Shown in pieces: positions 10,231 through 21,404 of a DNA stretch of 64,000 nucleotides. The notes beneath the pieces are model-generated. The model saw only the letters and a list, made by a program, of their open reading frames with translations, was not told where the DNA came from and did not search any database. Origin of the DNA: Symbiodinium natans (lineage: Eukaryota; Sar; Dinophyceae; Suessiales; Symbiodiniaceae); NCBI GenBank assembly GCA_905221605.1, contig CAJNDS010002496.1, forward strand, positions 323,501 to 387,500. The letters run 5' to 3'. Within the stretch, counting starts at the first letter, position 1. The number at the start of each line of letters is the position of its first letter. The translations under genes and the position numbers were made by a program.

Positions 10231-10336
10231 TCCTAAACCCTAAACCCTCAACCCTTCATTAGTGGAGGATGATTATAGTAGAGCGCCATGGGACAGTATA
10301 TTGATTGTTACCAAACAGACTCCCGCAACTCTGCAG

Positions 10337-11092
10337 GATCGCAATCTGCTTGCTCTTCGCCGCGATGGTGATGATCACAAGTGTCTCCACTTTGCCGCGT
10401 GGCTTAGGCTTTAGGGTTTACCGTTGAAGGTTCAGGGTCTTCTGTCTGGTGCTTAGTAGGGAACGGGGGAATGGATCCCTACAGTCCCCAGCTAGCTGCT
10501 CTTGCTATGCAGGCCAAAGAGCTCCTCTCCGTGCAATTGTGCCATGGAGGACAAGACTGAAAGTATCACAGTATAGATGGTGTTATTGCCGTGAATGGCT
10601 TTAAGGCTTTGCAGACTTTCCTTTCTCTCGTATGCTGCAGTGTTCATAGCGATAGGAGGCAAGCAGAAGGTGCTTGAAGTTTGCCTTCGCGAGCTTCCCG
10701 CCCAAAGCCTTTGAACCCTTTTGACCCTGTCAACGCTTAACTCTAGTTCAAGATCTTCTCTCTCCCCCATGCTAAACGCTTTCGAAGCGCCCCAGAAAGA
10801 AGGCCGCTGCCAACTCCGTCCTTCTCTGGGGCTCGCGTTCGACAAGATTTTCTGCAAGCCCAATGCCGTCTGCGGAGCACGGGACAGTATGCTTCTGTTG
10901 AATGTCATGAACCTGTCCATTGCAGATTTGGTAAACTTCTCTGGGCCTTGCAGACACCTGGCGCCGTACGACAAGTGCAAATGCATTCCCCACGGAGTGG
11001 TCGTCGATGCAGCCAACGATGTCTGCGCCCCTGCAAAACTAAACAAGCATGGACTGTTGTTCCGATTTCGTCTCACACGCGCAACAGGATGA
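10337..11092 (+). CDS. Cluster of exon-like segments of a possible second membrane-protein gene
   Basis: Several short plus-strand stretches look coding and follow good acceptors. 10337-10398 (after CTGCAG) encodes a hydrophobic segment, IAICLLFAAMVMITSVSTLP. About 10615-10710 encodes LSFLSYAAVFIAIGGKQKVLEVCLREL. 10855-11092 encodes a cysteine-containing stretch with MLLLNVMNLSIADLVNF and PYDKCKCIPHGVVVDAANDV. I could not join them into one frame. An opposite-strand frame of 224 codons (10492-11166) is also open, so strand choice is tentative. The family is unknown. The cluster ends where duplication copy 2 begins. Confidence 0.3.
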
Positions 11093-11101
11093 GACATCCT
11101 T

Positions 11102-14100
11102 CCTGCTGTGTCAACGGTGCCTCCCTGTAGCCAGAGACCACGCTCTGATGACCTTCGCCTCAGCATGAGGAATTAGCGACCGATGCTTCGTGACGATCGC
11201 GCCTGCAGTGCTCTTGTACGCCGAAATGGCATGCTGAGGACGACGACAACCATGACCACTACCACTGCTGATACTTCTGTTGCTAGCACCAAGACGACTC
11301 GCAACACCACTGCCGCTATTGCTGCCGCTGCTGAACGCCTATCTCGACCACATCCAGGACCAGTGCAAGAATTATTGCATTGCGGAGATTTTTACCAGCG
11401 AAGGTTCCAAGCTAGGGTCCCTTCAAACTTCAAAAAGGGTTCAAAGGGCTGGCATGACAACGGTTGCTGATAAGGGTGCAAGAACTTGAAAGAACCCAAG
11501 TCTTTCAATTCAAGCCGCAAGGCCGGTAACTTCCAGGAATACCCCCCAAGCACGCAGAACGGAATCAAACCCCCCAATCCATGACCCGTAGCCCTGCCAG
11601 CCTGAACAACAATTTAGGACATGACAAGACTCTAAATGAATTGCCGACACCATCCTCTTGCAACCACCGCTGAAAACACAGCAGAATACAAACAATAAGA
11701 GAGCTACCACATGCACACATATGTATATATATATATATGTATATTTATATGTATATGTACACATGTATGTATTCATATTTGTGTGTGTATTTGTAATCCT
11801 AAACCCTAGCCCCTAAATCTACCCGAGGTGCCTCAAGGACTCGGAGGCTTCGTGAGGCTTAGGGTTCTGGGCTCCCATTTGGGATATGAAGGTTCAAGGT
11901 TTAGGGCAGGGCAAATATCGTGGGATCCCAGCTCTGAACTTGCAAAAGCCTCGCAAACCATGGGGCCTGCAAAACCCTCGCAAGTACCGTGGAACGTGAA
12001 TTCTTAAAAGCCTTAAACCCCATAATTACACAATTCTGCGCCGAGAACAAAAACACTCTGCAAAACGCTAAGAACCATGAACGCGAGCAAAGCGCCCACA
12101 GAAGAACCCCGACAACATCCTCGAAACCCTACACAGGATGACGAAGAGGACGATGATGACATCTGACCTGCTGCTGACAATGGCTCAGCATGAGCGTGGC
12201 CTCGCTACAGTACTGATGGCAACACTTGTTACGAACAGGAGCAGCCAAAGGCTGGATGCCATTGTAACCGCTGCTAGGTCGGGTTCCAGAGGTATGCCTT
12301 CGGATTGCTTACTGTAGAATACACATACGCTGCGGCCGGGATCCGGGAAGAGAGTTTCATCATGTCCTTTGCCCATGGACACCCGCCACAAATCCTTCAT
12401 CCCATCTCAAGCAGAAACTACAAAACACTGAAGCCCCCATCCTAAACCTAAGCCATGCCCTTCAAACCGAACCGGGCTGCTCAGTCGAGGCTGCGAGGGC
12501 TGCTTTGGTGTAGGGACTTGTAGGGACATGCAAGGCCACGAGATCCAAGAACGCTTGTAGCTCTACAACAGATGGGGCTCTAGGATTGGGATAGCCGGCT
12601 GTCGGACAGGTTTGGTAGCTAGCGCTTACGCCGCAGCTTGGGCCGCCGCAGAAGGTGTTGTGCTGAGCCGTGGTGCTGGTGGTTTCCATCCACCAGCACC
12701 GTGGCTTTGCGTGGCTCCTTCTGTTCATCCCAGGCATGCGGTGTGGGTGCAGCCGGACTTGTTTGGCAGCCGGCTGTCTCCTCGTCAAAACCTCCACCTT
12801 GCTTGACTGAATCCTGAGCCATTGCAAGCTCCGCTGGTCCTAGACCAAGCCCACGCCACCGTCCCTCCGCCCCATTGATACTTCATCAATGGAGGTTTGA
12901 AGTCACATGCGCCGGTTTGAGCCTGAAGTGTGCTGAGTGCGCGAACGTTACATGGCCATCCTTCCGTGCATGTATTGCCAGCTCTTCGTGGGAAGCCTGA
13001 CTCACAAGCATCGCACCACGCCCCCCGCCACGCGCCCCCCGTCCTCAGCCCTCAGACCCACTGGCCACACGAAGTCCGACATGGGTCGAGCCTACCCACT
13101 TTCTGCAGGCACGCCGTGCATGCACATGTGCATGCACAGCGTGCGCTGTGAAAGTGCGTGGGCTCGAGCCATGTCGGGCTTCGTGTGGCCAGTGGGTCTG
13201 AGGGCTGAGGACGGGGGGCGCGTGGCGGGCCCACGAAGAGCTGGCAATACATGCACGGAAGGATGGCCATGTAACGTTCGCGCACTCAGCACACTTCAGG
13301 CTCAAGCCCGCGCCGTGAGCCTTCGAGCCAAGTGGGCATGGACTTGTGGGGCTGCAACGGCTGCGATGGATTTGGAAGGGCAGGGTGTGGGCGGAGGGAC
13401 GGTGGCGACCAAGACGGCTCACTTCTCGAGGTTAAGTTCGACTAGACAGCATAATTGATAAATCTTGTGGCCTTGCAGCCTCAGCTAGTCAGAACAATAG
13501 GTCGTTACAGTAGCTCCTCGCTGAAATGCTGCGTGCAACGAGTTCGCAGTCTTGCTTGCAAACAGACGTCTGCAGGAAATGAGCGAGGGACTGCGCATTT
13601 TGGACGGCATTGCTTGTCGCTAGGGCTGTCATGTTTGAGTTGCCGTTTTTGTTCCCATGAATGTCTCAGCTGTGGAGTCTAGCGTGCGGCGGATCCATAG
13701 TTTCGCTACATTAATTTGTTTGACTGACACACTTGCAGGAAACTTCTCCATGACATCTTGAAGCGAAACACCATCACGATGAGATCTTGAAAGAACACGG
13801 TCGATGAGCTCTTGAAAGAACCGTCGCTCTCACGCAGCACTCGAATTCCGCAACTGGACAGAGAGCGGACCCCAAAGGAGCCCTGCCATTTGCGTGGTGC
13901 TACCGGTGCACGTTCTGAAGTGTTCACAAATTCAATTTGTTTTGATATGAATGTCTCATTTGGGGTAGGAGTTCGTGGTCAGCTCTTGCCAGGTGATCGT
14001 CGTTTTCGGATCAGGAGAAGATTGGCAGTGTTCGAATATGAGTAGAAAAAGTGAGAAAAGAGAGAGGGAGAGAGAGCAAGAAAAAAGAGAATATTTAAGA

Positions 14101-14690
14101 GAAGCAAGAAGAGAAACAAGGGATAGCAAAACAAGAGAAATGTCAGAGAACAAGGGAAGGTCCAAAAAAATTTATCAAAGAAGAGAAAGAATAAAAGGAA
14201 CCATCAGCTAACAAATGGGAGAAAAAGAACAGAACAAAGAAGATAAACACACAAAAGGATAGCAAACGAGAAAGAAGAAGATCAGAAGGAAGAGAGACAA
14301 TACGAGAAACCATAAGACAAAGAAGAGAAGAGAAAGCAGAAGAGAACAAAATATATCAAAACGAGAGCAAAAGAAACACAGAGAACAAAAGGGACATAAG
14401 AAGAAAATCAAGAAGATAAAGACTAAGATAAAGAAAAGATAAACATGAAGACAAAGAAGAAAATACATAAGGAGAGAACACGAGATCAATAAGAAGAGCA
14501 GAAAGACCAACTAGAAGAGAAACAGTACAGAGAAATATGAAGAGAACAGAAGATAAGTAACAATACACAGAAGGGACACAAGAGAAGGACAAAGAAGAGA
14601 AACAATTACGAGAAACAAGAGGAGACGACAAACAAGAAGAGAAATAAGAACATACAAAAAAAGACAAAAGAAATATAACAAGTCAGATAA
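11102..14690. repeat. Long direct duplication, copy 2
   Basis: Same orientation and nearly the same sequence as 1-3515. The offset is about 11.1 kb at the start and 11.2 kb in the middle. Differences include inserted bases near 11500-11580, a repeated TGCAAAA-type insertion near 11930, and a 30-bp deletion in the right arm of the inverted repeat. The terminal purine-rich tract (14040-14690) is much more diverged. No gene was recognised. Confidence 0.93.
12917..13305. repeat. Inverted repeat of copy 2, right arm with 30-bp deletion
   Basis: Same structure as 1693-2111, but the right arm reads GGCGGGCCCACGAAGAGC where copy 1 has an extra 30 bases (around 2008-2037). The symmetry is therefore broken in the outer third of the arm. 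The loss keeps the surrounding frame open by chance (30 is a multiple of three) and is not evidence of a gene. Confidence 0.9.
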
Positions 14691-14984
14691 GAAAACTTTG
14701 TGGTGCTTGTAACTTTAGATCCTTAGCCTTTTTGAGTTTATTGGGTTTCTGAATAAGGCAGCTAAAAGTTCAATTTATTCTACCTCCCAAGTGCAGCCAA
14801 GAAAACATCAGATAACAAGAAGGAATGTTTTTTTTTGGGGGGGGAGGTGGAGTTTCCTGTGGAATCACTCGTATAGTTCAATGTCATGTCCTGTTTGTCC
14901 TTCCTCAAAGCCGCGTAGCGCAAGACTCATTGCAAAATAGGCCAAACCAACCCTCGAGACCCCTAACATCTCAATACCCCTACT
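14691..14984. other. Unique spacer, no gene seen
   Basis: AT-rich to mixed sequence with a TTTTTTTTTT-GGGGGGGG tract at about 14826-14842. No open frame, repeat or structure of note. Confidence 0.5.
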
Positions 14985-15370
14985 AGATGTGTTGGCGCGC
15001 GGGGTTTTGTGACAATTATGTTCCCTTTAACGTTGTGGTGGAGCTAGATGTGTGCTGGCACGCGCGGTTTTGTGATAATTTTGTCCCCTATAATGTTGTG
15101 CTGGAGCTTGGCGCGCGAGGTTTTGTGACAATTATGTTCCCTCTAACGTTGTGGTGGAGTTAGATGTGTTTGCGCGAGAGGTTTTATGACAATTATGTTT
15201 CCTTTTAAACTTTTCGTTGTGGTGGAGCTAGATGTGTTGGCGCGCGAGGTTTTGTGACAAGTATGTTCCCTTTAACGTTGTGGTGGAGCTAGATGTGTTG
15301 GCGCGCGAGGTTTTGTGATAATTATGTTCCCTTTAGTGTTGTGGTGGAGCTAGACGGGTTGGCACGCGAG
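14985..15370. repeat. 61-bp satellite, block a
   Basis: About six copies of a 61-bp unit containing GGAGCTAGATGTGTTGGCGC, GCGAGGTTTTGTGACAATTA and TGTTCCCTTTAACGTTGTGG. Units vary by substitutions and truncation. The same unit forms blocks at 15926-16276 and 21914-22295. Confidence 0.9.
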
Positions 15371-15925
15371 GGTAATGAATTCTCATCTTTTTAACGTATG
15401 AACGGTATAGAAATTAGGTTCATAGCCCAACACATGTGGATTTCATTCTACTTCTCACTCACTCCTGATGAACGTATTTATAATATAATATACTATTCAT
15501 TCATGTATTTCGCTTATTTCATTCGCGTTTTTCCTTAGGTTTCATGTGATCTTATTTTGTGCTCACGGATTCATATTAATAATATTGTAAATACGAAGAT
15601 ATAGTTCTTGTAATTCACACCCTTATGATAAAACCTTTGACGAATTAATTTTATAAGGAATGAATGTAATGTATGAATTAACCCAAAAATCTAAATATTT
15701 ATAATGTAATCACAGAGATTATTCATGCGTTTCATTTCATTTCACTTCTTACCACATTAAATCTTTTTAACATTATAATGCACGAAAGTAATAAGTGAAT
15801 TTATGAGAATACACGGAAATAATTCTTTGTACGTTTCACTAATGTATTAATAACCTTACCATGTGAGCACTTCATTAGTATTATTACAAAGCTAATTAAA
15901 ATACCTGATAATAAGGCATAGACAA
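15371..15925. other. AT-rich segment interrupting the 61-bp satellite
   Basis: About 555 bases of strongly AT-rich DNA begin GGTAATGAATTC and end GGCATAGACAA, lying cleanly between two satellite units. No terminal repeats and no open frame of note. It may be an insertion or the remnant of one. Words such as CATTTCATTTCACTTC and TATTTATAATRTAAT recur within it. Confidence 0.55.
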
Positions 15926-16276
15926 GTGGAGCTAGATGTGTTGGTGCGCGAGGTTTTGTGATAATTATGTTCCCTTTAACGTTGTGGTGGAGCTAGATAT
16001 GTTGGCACGCGAGGTTTTGTGACAATTATATTCCCTTTAATGTTGTGGTGGAGCTAGATGTGCGTTCCCTTTAACGTTGTGGTGGAGCTAGATGTGTTTG
16101 CGCGAGAGGTTTTATGACACTTATGTTTCCTTTTTAAACTTTTCGTTTTGGTGGAGCTAGATGTGTTGGCGCGCGAGATTTTTGTGACAATTATATTCCC
16201 TTGAACGTTGTGGTGGAGCTAGATATGAGGCGCGCGAGGTTTTCTGATATTTTTATTCCCTTTAACGTTATGGTGG
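15926..16276. repeat. 61-bp satellite, block b
   Basis: Continuation of block a after the AT-rich segment, with about six partly truncated units. The last unit ends TTTAACGTTATGGTGG (16261-16276) and is followed directly by ten T. The A in GTTATGG is a variant found otherwise only at 21931-21946. Confidence 0.88.
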
Positions 16277-18453
16277 TTTTTTTTTTGGACTGGTGCCTCT
16301 TTACTACATCAGTAGCACAGTAGGCCGGTCTTGTTGGGCTCGACGAAAAGGGTGAAACAGTCAGCGCACACAACCCGCCAGACACAACACGAAACCACCA
16401 AAGAACAGACACCGAAGAGACAAAGCGAGCAATCGCGCTAAACTACTAGATACCCCACGGATTCAGTACTCGAGGTCGTCAATGAAGTCCCGGTGCACAA
16501 GGAAGCACAGAGCTTGTGGGGGATTCGCAAAATGCGACGTTGCCAGATTCACAAAATCACCATCATGTAGCCACTGGTGCGACAGCGGTTAGTCAACCCG
16601 AGGTCATCAGACGAGGTTCGGATCGCTTAATCGTTGTCAAGGAAAGACAACCAACACTCAATGGCGAATGGATGTTGCAAGTCAGACTCCCAAGGGGGGA
16701 TGATAGATGTGCATATGCCCCATGGTGGTCAGCCAGTGGGGACTTAACAGCAAGAACAATCCAGGCAAGACCGGCCCAGGGCACTCCATGGTGGTCAGCC
16801 AGTGGAGTAGCTCCGAGCACAGGGTTCACCAGTCAACCTGGCGCGCAAGTGCCCACCCTCAAAGGTGCCCGCGCACGGCCAGAGGGGGGGGCGAGAGTAG
16901 CAGCAGCTACCGATTACCTGGCGCACAAGGGCCCACCCTCAGAGGTGCCCGCGCACGGTCAGAGGGGAGGCGAGAGTAGCAGCAGCTACCGATTCCACGG
17001 GGAGAGTCCACGGCGAGTTACCAAACCCTTAACGCCACAGGGTTTTAATGACACCGAGGGACCTCCCAGTCCAGGCATCTCACACAAGGCTACGCCACTT
17101 TGGCACTGGCCTGCGCATCGGCACGCATCAGGTCCCTTCACCCAAACCCGCGAGGTACGTCGGTAAGGAGATGGGAGGGCTCGCATCACCGTCATGCAGC
17201 CACCAATGCGAATACAATCAGCGCCAGCCAAGGCCGTTCACGAGAAGGTTCACAGTTTCGCCATCACAGGTGGAGCAAAGTCGTGCCTCAGCACGGAACG
17301 TTGTAGGTGTCAACCTTCGTGTTCCGAAGTATAAAGTTGCCCCATGGTGGTCAGCCAGTGGGGACTTAACGGCAAGAACAAAGGGGTAGGACCAGCCCAG
17401 AGTGCTCCATGGTGGTCAGCCAGTGGAGCCTCTCCGAGCAGAAAGCGCAACGTTCTTTGACTCACAAGAGCTCGTCCGCCGGCCACAGCAGGCTTGACTG
17501 CTTCGTTCCACTTAGAGCCATCAGGTAAACCAAAGCAGGCGGGGACCCCACCAGCCCCGCAGGAAGCGGGAGAATCCCCCAGTCGAAACTTCGCACTCAA
17601 GGCCAAGCAACTATCTCCTTGGCCGGTGAGGGTTGAGGGTTCAATACCCAGAATCAGCCCGTCCATGCCCAAACTGACAGACGTCGGTGAGGAGATGTGA
17701 GGGCTTACATCACGCTTGGCCGCCTACCGATGGGGAGGTAGTCATGTATGGCTGCTTTGACGCAAGCAGAGATAGACACCAAGCAGGCAGGGAACCCCGT
17801 AGCAACCCAAGCACAGGCGAGAATGGCTCTCGTGAAGGCCAGGTTGTTCACAGGTGCTCGATGGCACATTGCCAGGGAAGTGGAAACCTGATCTCCGCAT
17901 AGGAGTGTCCACAACCCGGAAGCAGCATCCCCTAGCTGGTCTCTCCCAATAGGCATGACGTCGTTGCACGCCAAGGGGGTGTCACCTTCCAGACGAGAGA
18001 TGGTCAACCCTCTAGTCCGAGGGGTTCACACTTGATCGTAACACATAGAAGCAGGCAACCTGCCCACCTAGAGGGGGCAGAGGAAAGGAAGATTGGCCGT
18101 TTTACCGATGACAGAGCCGGAACATCCAGGCAGGACCGGCCCAGGGCAGTCCGTGGCAGATGGCCAGTGGAGCAACCACGAAAGAAAGGCCCCCCGTCAC
18201 CATAGGCACAACGCAGGGCCGACACAGAAGGGTGTTCACAGGTGCAGGCAGTGAGCACACAGAAGACAAGCACGATCCAATCCGTGGCATAGACCACGAG
18301 AGGGTTGCCAAACCAAGAATATCCCGAGGTAGTCTTGCGGCATGTATCGGCGAGGAGATGTGAGGGCTCACATCACGCTAGGCAGCATGCCATGAAGGGA
18401 CTCAATGGCGCGTTCATGGCGTCAGTAGGAGCCCTCAAATGACAGCTTGCTGT
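16277..18453. repeat. Repeat-rich 3' part of the 5.6-kb insertion
   Basis: Several internal repeats are visible. CCATGGTGGTCAGCCAGTGG occurs at about 16720, 16787, 17341 and 17408, with a diverged version near 18150. A roughly 78-bp unit with GGTGCCCGCGCACGG and CGAGAGTAGCAGCAGCTACC is tandemly doubled at 16840-16995. GATGTGAGGGCTCACATC, an 8-bp stem with a GG loop, is perfect at 18357-18374, with imperfect copies near 17170 and 17694. Open frames here are short and overlapping. It is probably a long 3' untranslated region of the minus-strand unit. Confidence 0.6.
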
Positions 18454-19317
18454 CTATTGCCAGGAGCCCTCCCAGTCCGGACGCCGAGAGCGATGGCCAT
18501 CTGAGGTGGTATGGGAACGCGTACGGCTGGGCATGACCTGCATTGGAGGCAGCTCTTGCTCATCAACCCCCCACTCAGGGATGCCGTCCGGAATGGGGAT
18601 ACCTATGTATCTTGTCATTGAGGTTTGGGCCGCGAGCCACATCACCCGGACAGCTTCCTGGATTTGCCGGTACTGCGCAACACCTTCGTAATTATACTGA
18701 TAGGGGAAGGAGGTAACTGCCGCACGTAGGGCCGAAGGATCAGGGTCCTTGGAGGTGCCATGGCAGTACATCTTAAACCAGAAGCTGTTGAGTCGCTGCT
18801 TGGTTGGATGTTTAGCCCGCATGAGCCCCTTAATGGCAGCCCAGTGAGCAGTGGCGGCGTCATACCACTCATTTCGGGGACGTTTTGGCCCATGCTTGGT
18901 GGGTGTGGTGCTGATCCCTTTCCAATGCGCATCGAAGATGACTGGCAGTCGGAAAGGGGCTGAGACATCCACTTCTTGCAAAGCTGCAAGGTCAGTGGTT
19001 CGCAGCTCCGAGAAGCGCCAATCATTCACCTGTGCCTCGGGTTCGTTCTCCACATCCGACATGTCATCCATCGGGCAGGGAGAACCTTCGTTAGTTTTAG
19101 AAGAGATGCTGACGACCTCCGGCAAGACTGCCGCAGTGTTCACTTCCACAGGCGCAGGCAAGGGAGAGGAGAGCAAGCACTCTAGGGGCAACTCGCCGTA
19201 GAAAAACAGCCATTCTGTAAGAAGTGTCAGGCCATTCCAAGTTATAAACTGACTAAAAATGTTCAATGTTTTGGTTGGCCACCGAGGCCGCCGACATTGC
19301 TGGATACAGCAACACAT
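18454..19317 (-). CDS. Unrecognised protein, 287 codons
   Basis: The minus-strand open frame has ordinary, non-repetitive composition. It has a Cys-rich start (MCCCIQQCRRPRW), a hydrophobic stretch (LTLLTEWLFFYGELPLECLL), an acidic linker (DDMSDVENEPEAQVNDW), a well-mixed central region (NEWYDAATAHWAAIKGLMRA) and a basic, Ser/Arg-rich tail. The real start may lie at the Met before DDMSDVENE; the preceding residues may be intron or leader. It is downstream of the 541-codon frame on the same strand, 460 bases away. No catalytic motif recognised. It could be a second product or a further exon of the same transcription unit. Confidence 0.55.
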   Translation of the reverse strand: MCCCIQQCRRPRWPTKTLNIFSQFITWNGLTLLTEWLFFYGELPLECLLSSPLPAPVEVNTAAVLPEVVSISSKTNEGSPCPMDDMSDVENEPEAQVNDWRFSELRTTDLAALQEVDVSAPFRLPVIFDAHWKGISTTPTKHGPKRPRNEWYDAATAHWAAIKGLMRAKHPTKQRLNSFWFKMYCHGTSKDPDPSALRAAVTSFPYQYNYEGVAQYRQIQEAVRVMWLAAQTSMTRYIGIPIPDGIPEWGVDEQELPPMQVMPSRTRSHTTSDGHRSRRPDWEGSWQ

Positions 19318-19776
19318 CAGAACTATGGAGACAAGACCTTTTCACATTTAAACGCTCAGCTACACTTATCTTTCATGAGCCAGCTTGCATTTCTTGATTT
19401 GATGCCAAGCAGAGAGTGTTTCGCATTTTTGCCGTCAGGCAAAAAAAACCAAGTCATGAGCCAGCTTGCATTTCTGATCCAATCCTGTTTTTCATTCTTT
19501 TCAGCAGCAGTTGCAGCAGCAGTGGTTCGTAATTTTTGCGGGCGTTGGAGATTTTTAGTTTTGGGGGGCAAGTCACTTCTTGGTAAGAGGCAAGCCTGCG
19601 GTAAGCCTTGTCAAAGCAAGCGCAATCTTGGCACCCCTGCTGACCCAGACTTGCCAAGATAAGTTTTATAGTCTGTAAAATGATTTACATGCCGCGTAGC
19701 TGAAGTTGGCCGCCTTTGTGGTTGGCCATTCAATTTGTTGCGTCGTCTCTACGGTGAGTAGGCAGATAGGCTCAAC
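19318..19776. other. Spacer between the two minus-strand coding regions
   Basis: CAAGTCATGAGCCAGCTTGC-like words occur twice (near 19372 and 19452), each followed by ATTTCT. A GCAGCAGTTGCAGCAGCAG stretch lies near 19504. Weak open frames only. It could be an intron if the flanking coding regions belong to one gene. Confidence 0.4.
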
Positions 19777-21402
19777 TCAATACAAAGAAAGCAAAAAAAG
19801 GGCAAGGGCAAGCTGGATGGCGTCAAGGAAATGGGCAGGCGGGAGGTCCGGCCTAAATTCTTGATAGTGCCTTTTCCCAAGTGTCTCTGTGCCCTGCAGC
19901 GTGATGCCTAGGAACGTATTCAGGTTGGGCTGGGCAAGCCTGGCCTTTTCCACGTCCGTGTGCTTAGCAGCTGCGGCCCTGCCTGCAAGGCTTCTTGGGA
20001 GGCTTGGCCAGTGACTTGTGGCAGTCCACTGTGTCACATATTTGGTAGTAGGGCACTTGGGACACCGATAAGCGCGGCCAGCTAAGAAGGCCACCATGTC
20101 TGCGGGCGGCACATTGATCTGCAGGTCAGTAATTTTATTGTCAGATTCAGGAAAACCAATAACAATGGGCAGCCCGGCCGTTCGCTCCAGGGGACCTTTT
20201 TGGTGGGACTCGAATGCGAGCAGAAGTGCACCCAGCCAATAATCTGGGTCAGCGTAGCTGAGCATTGCAGGAAAACTGGCATTGATGACACTCGGCAAGT
20301 CCGACACCGCAGAGAAAAGATCCGCGATGTACTGCGCTGTGGTAAGAAAGCCATACCCCACCAGGGACTCCGAAAGCCTTGCTTTGTCCAGCTGCGGAAC
20401 CGGGCAATCCAACATTTCAGCAAGGTCGAAATGCTGCAATGCCCCCGACAGTCTAAGACACTGCGTGATGATAGGGTCATAAACCTTCAAATACGCCGCC
20501 GGAAACGTTTCAGGCAGATGCAGTAGCGTGTCCGCAATTCCGATCAGCATCTCCGAGTCTTGCAGCTGGTTCGGTATGCCGTTCAAAAACACCTCATAGG
20601 CCCTATATGCCCGAAGCTGCTGGCAGTGTGTTGTGAGGTGTTGCGAGTCACGCAGGCTCATGTAGGGCCGAGGTTTGACATTCTTACCAAAGTGATGTCC
20701 CGCTGCAAGTGCGCGCCACATGAGATCACAGACCGAGCCTGTGTTGCTCTGCATGATGGGTGCACAGGCTGGGGCGCTGGGGTCGCGGGTGCCGCTGGGC
20801 TCGCTAGGCCCTCGAGGCTTGGCTTTTGGTGGTTCCAGATGCTGAGAGCCGTCTTTGTCCAAAACGAGAGGCCGACTTTCCTTGCGAGCTTGGACAGCGG
20901 GCACAGGCCTGGCGGGGATGGGCGTCGGGCCATGGGGAGGCATAGGGAGATACGATTTAGGTTCCGTCAGGCCAAGTGAGTCCGTGGGAGACTTAGCGCA
21001 AGGGGGCTGGGATGCCTCAACCGTCCTAATCCCCCCCGGAAATGTTGCGTGCGTGGGCCGTGTCCGGGGGCTGGGTGGACGTCGTACGCCAGGCGGTGGG
21101 TCCCTAATGTTGCCTCCACTACGGGGTGGACACGAGGCGGCGCTACTCCCTCCGATCCTGTGGGCAACTTCACCAGAGGGAGTCGTCACACAAGCATCCA
21201 GAGCACTAGGACTCACGACCGGCACAACCGCAGGCTCTGTCGTTGCAGGCTCCTTCTTCAGTGGTCCTCTCTCCCGCGTTGGGGTGCCGCAGGGTGTTCG
21301 GGAAACGTCCCGTTTAGCTGCCGGAGGTGGGCTGACAGCTGCCGCAATGGAGCCCCCCGCGGCCCGAGGCTTGAGCCGCACTTGAGCCATGGTGTACCCC
21401 AC
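19777..21402 (-). CDS. Unrecognised protein with Pro-rich N-terminus, up to 541 codons
   Basis: Residues 1-215 are low-complexity and rich in Pro, Ala, Arg and Ser (PPPAAKRD, RRPPSPRTRP, PARPVPAVQ), suggesting disorder. Residues 220-540 look globular, for example VCDLMWRALAAGHHFGKNV, HCQQLRAYRAYEVFLNGI and IADTLLHLPETFPAAYLK. One CPKC pair (AYRCPKCPTTKY) could be half of a zinc-binding site. The disordered-then-globular plan with a late CxxC resembles a retroelement first-ORF protein in outline only; no family was identified. Its upstream continuation is probably the frame at 21405-21915. Confidence 0.6.
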   Translation of the reverse strand: MGYTMAQVRLKPRAAGGSIAAAVSPPPAAKRDVSRTPCGTPTRERGPLKKEPATTEPAVVPVVSPSALDACVTTPSGEVAHRIGGSSAASCPPRSGGNIRDPPPGVRRPPSPRTRPTHATFPGGIRTVEASQPPCAKSPTDSLGLTEPKSYLPMPPHGPTPIPARPVPAVQARKESRPLVLDKDGSQHLEPPKAKPRGPSEPSGTRDPSAPACAPIMQSNTGSVCDLMWRALAAGHHFGKNVKPRPYMSLRDSQHLTTHCQQLRAYRAYEVFLNGIPNQLQDSEMLIGIADTLLHLPETFPAAYLKVYDPIITQCLRLSGALQHFDLAEMLDCPVPQLDKARLSESLVGYGFLTTAQYIADLFSAVSDLPSVINASFPAMLSYADPDYWLGALLLAFESHQKGPLERTAGLPIVIGFPESDNKITDLQINVPPADMVAFLAGRAYRCPKCPTTKYVTQWTATSHWPSLPRSLAGRAAAAKHTDVEKARLAQPNLNTFLGITLQGTETLGKRHYQEFRPDLPPAHFLDAIQLALALFLLSLY

Positions 21403-21404
21403 CG

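Noticed and set aside
10492-11166. 224-codon minus-strand open frame
   Set aside because: It runs opposite to several exon-like plus-strand stretches with acceptors and enters duplication copy 2. It may be chance; not called, but strand is not settled.
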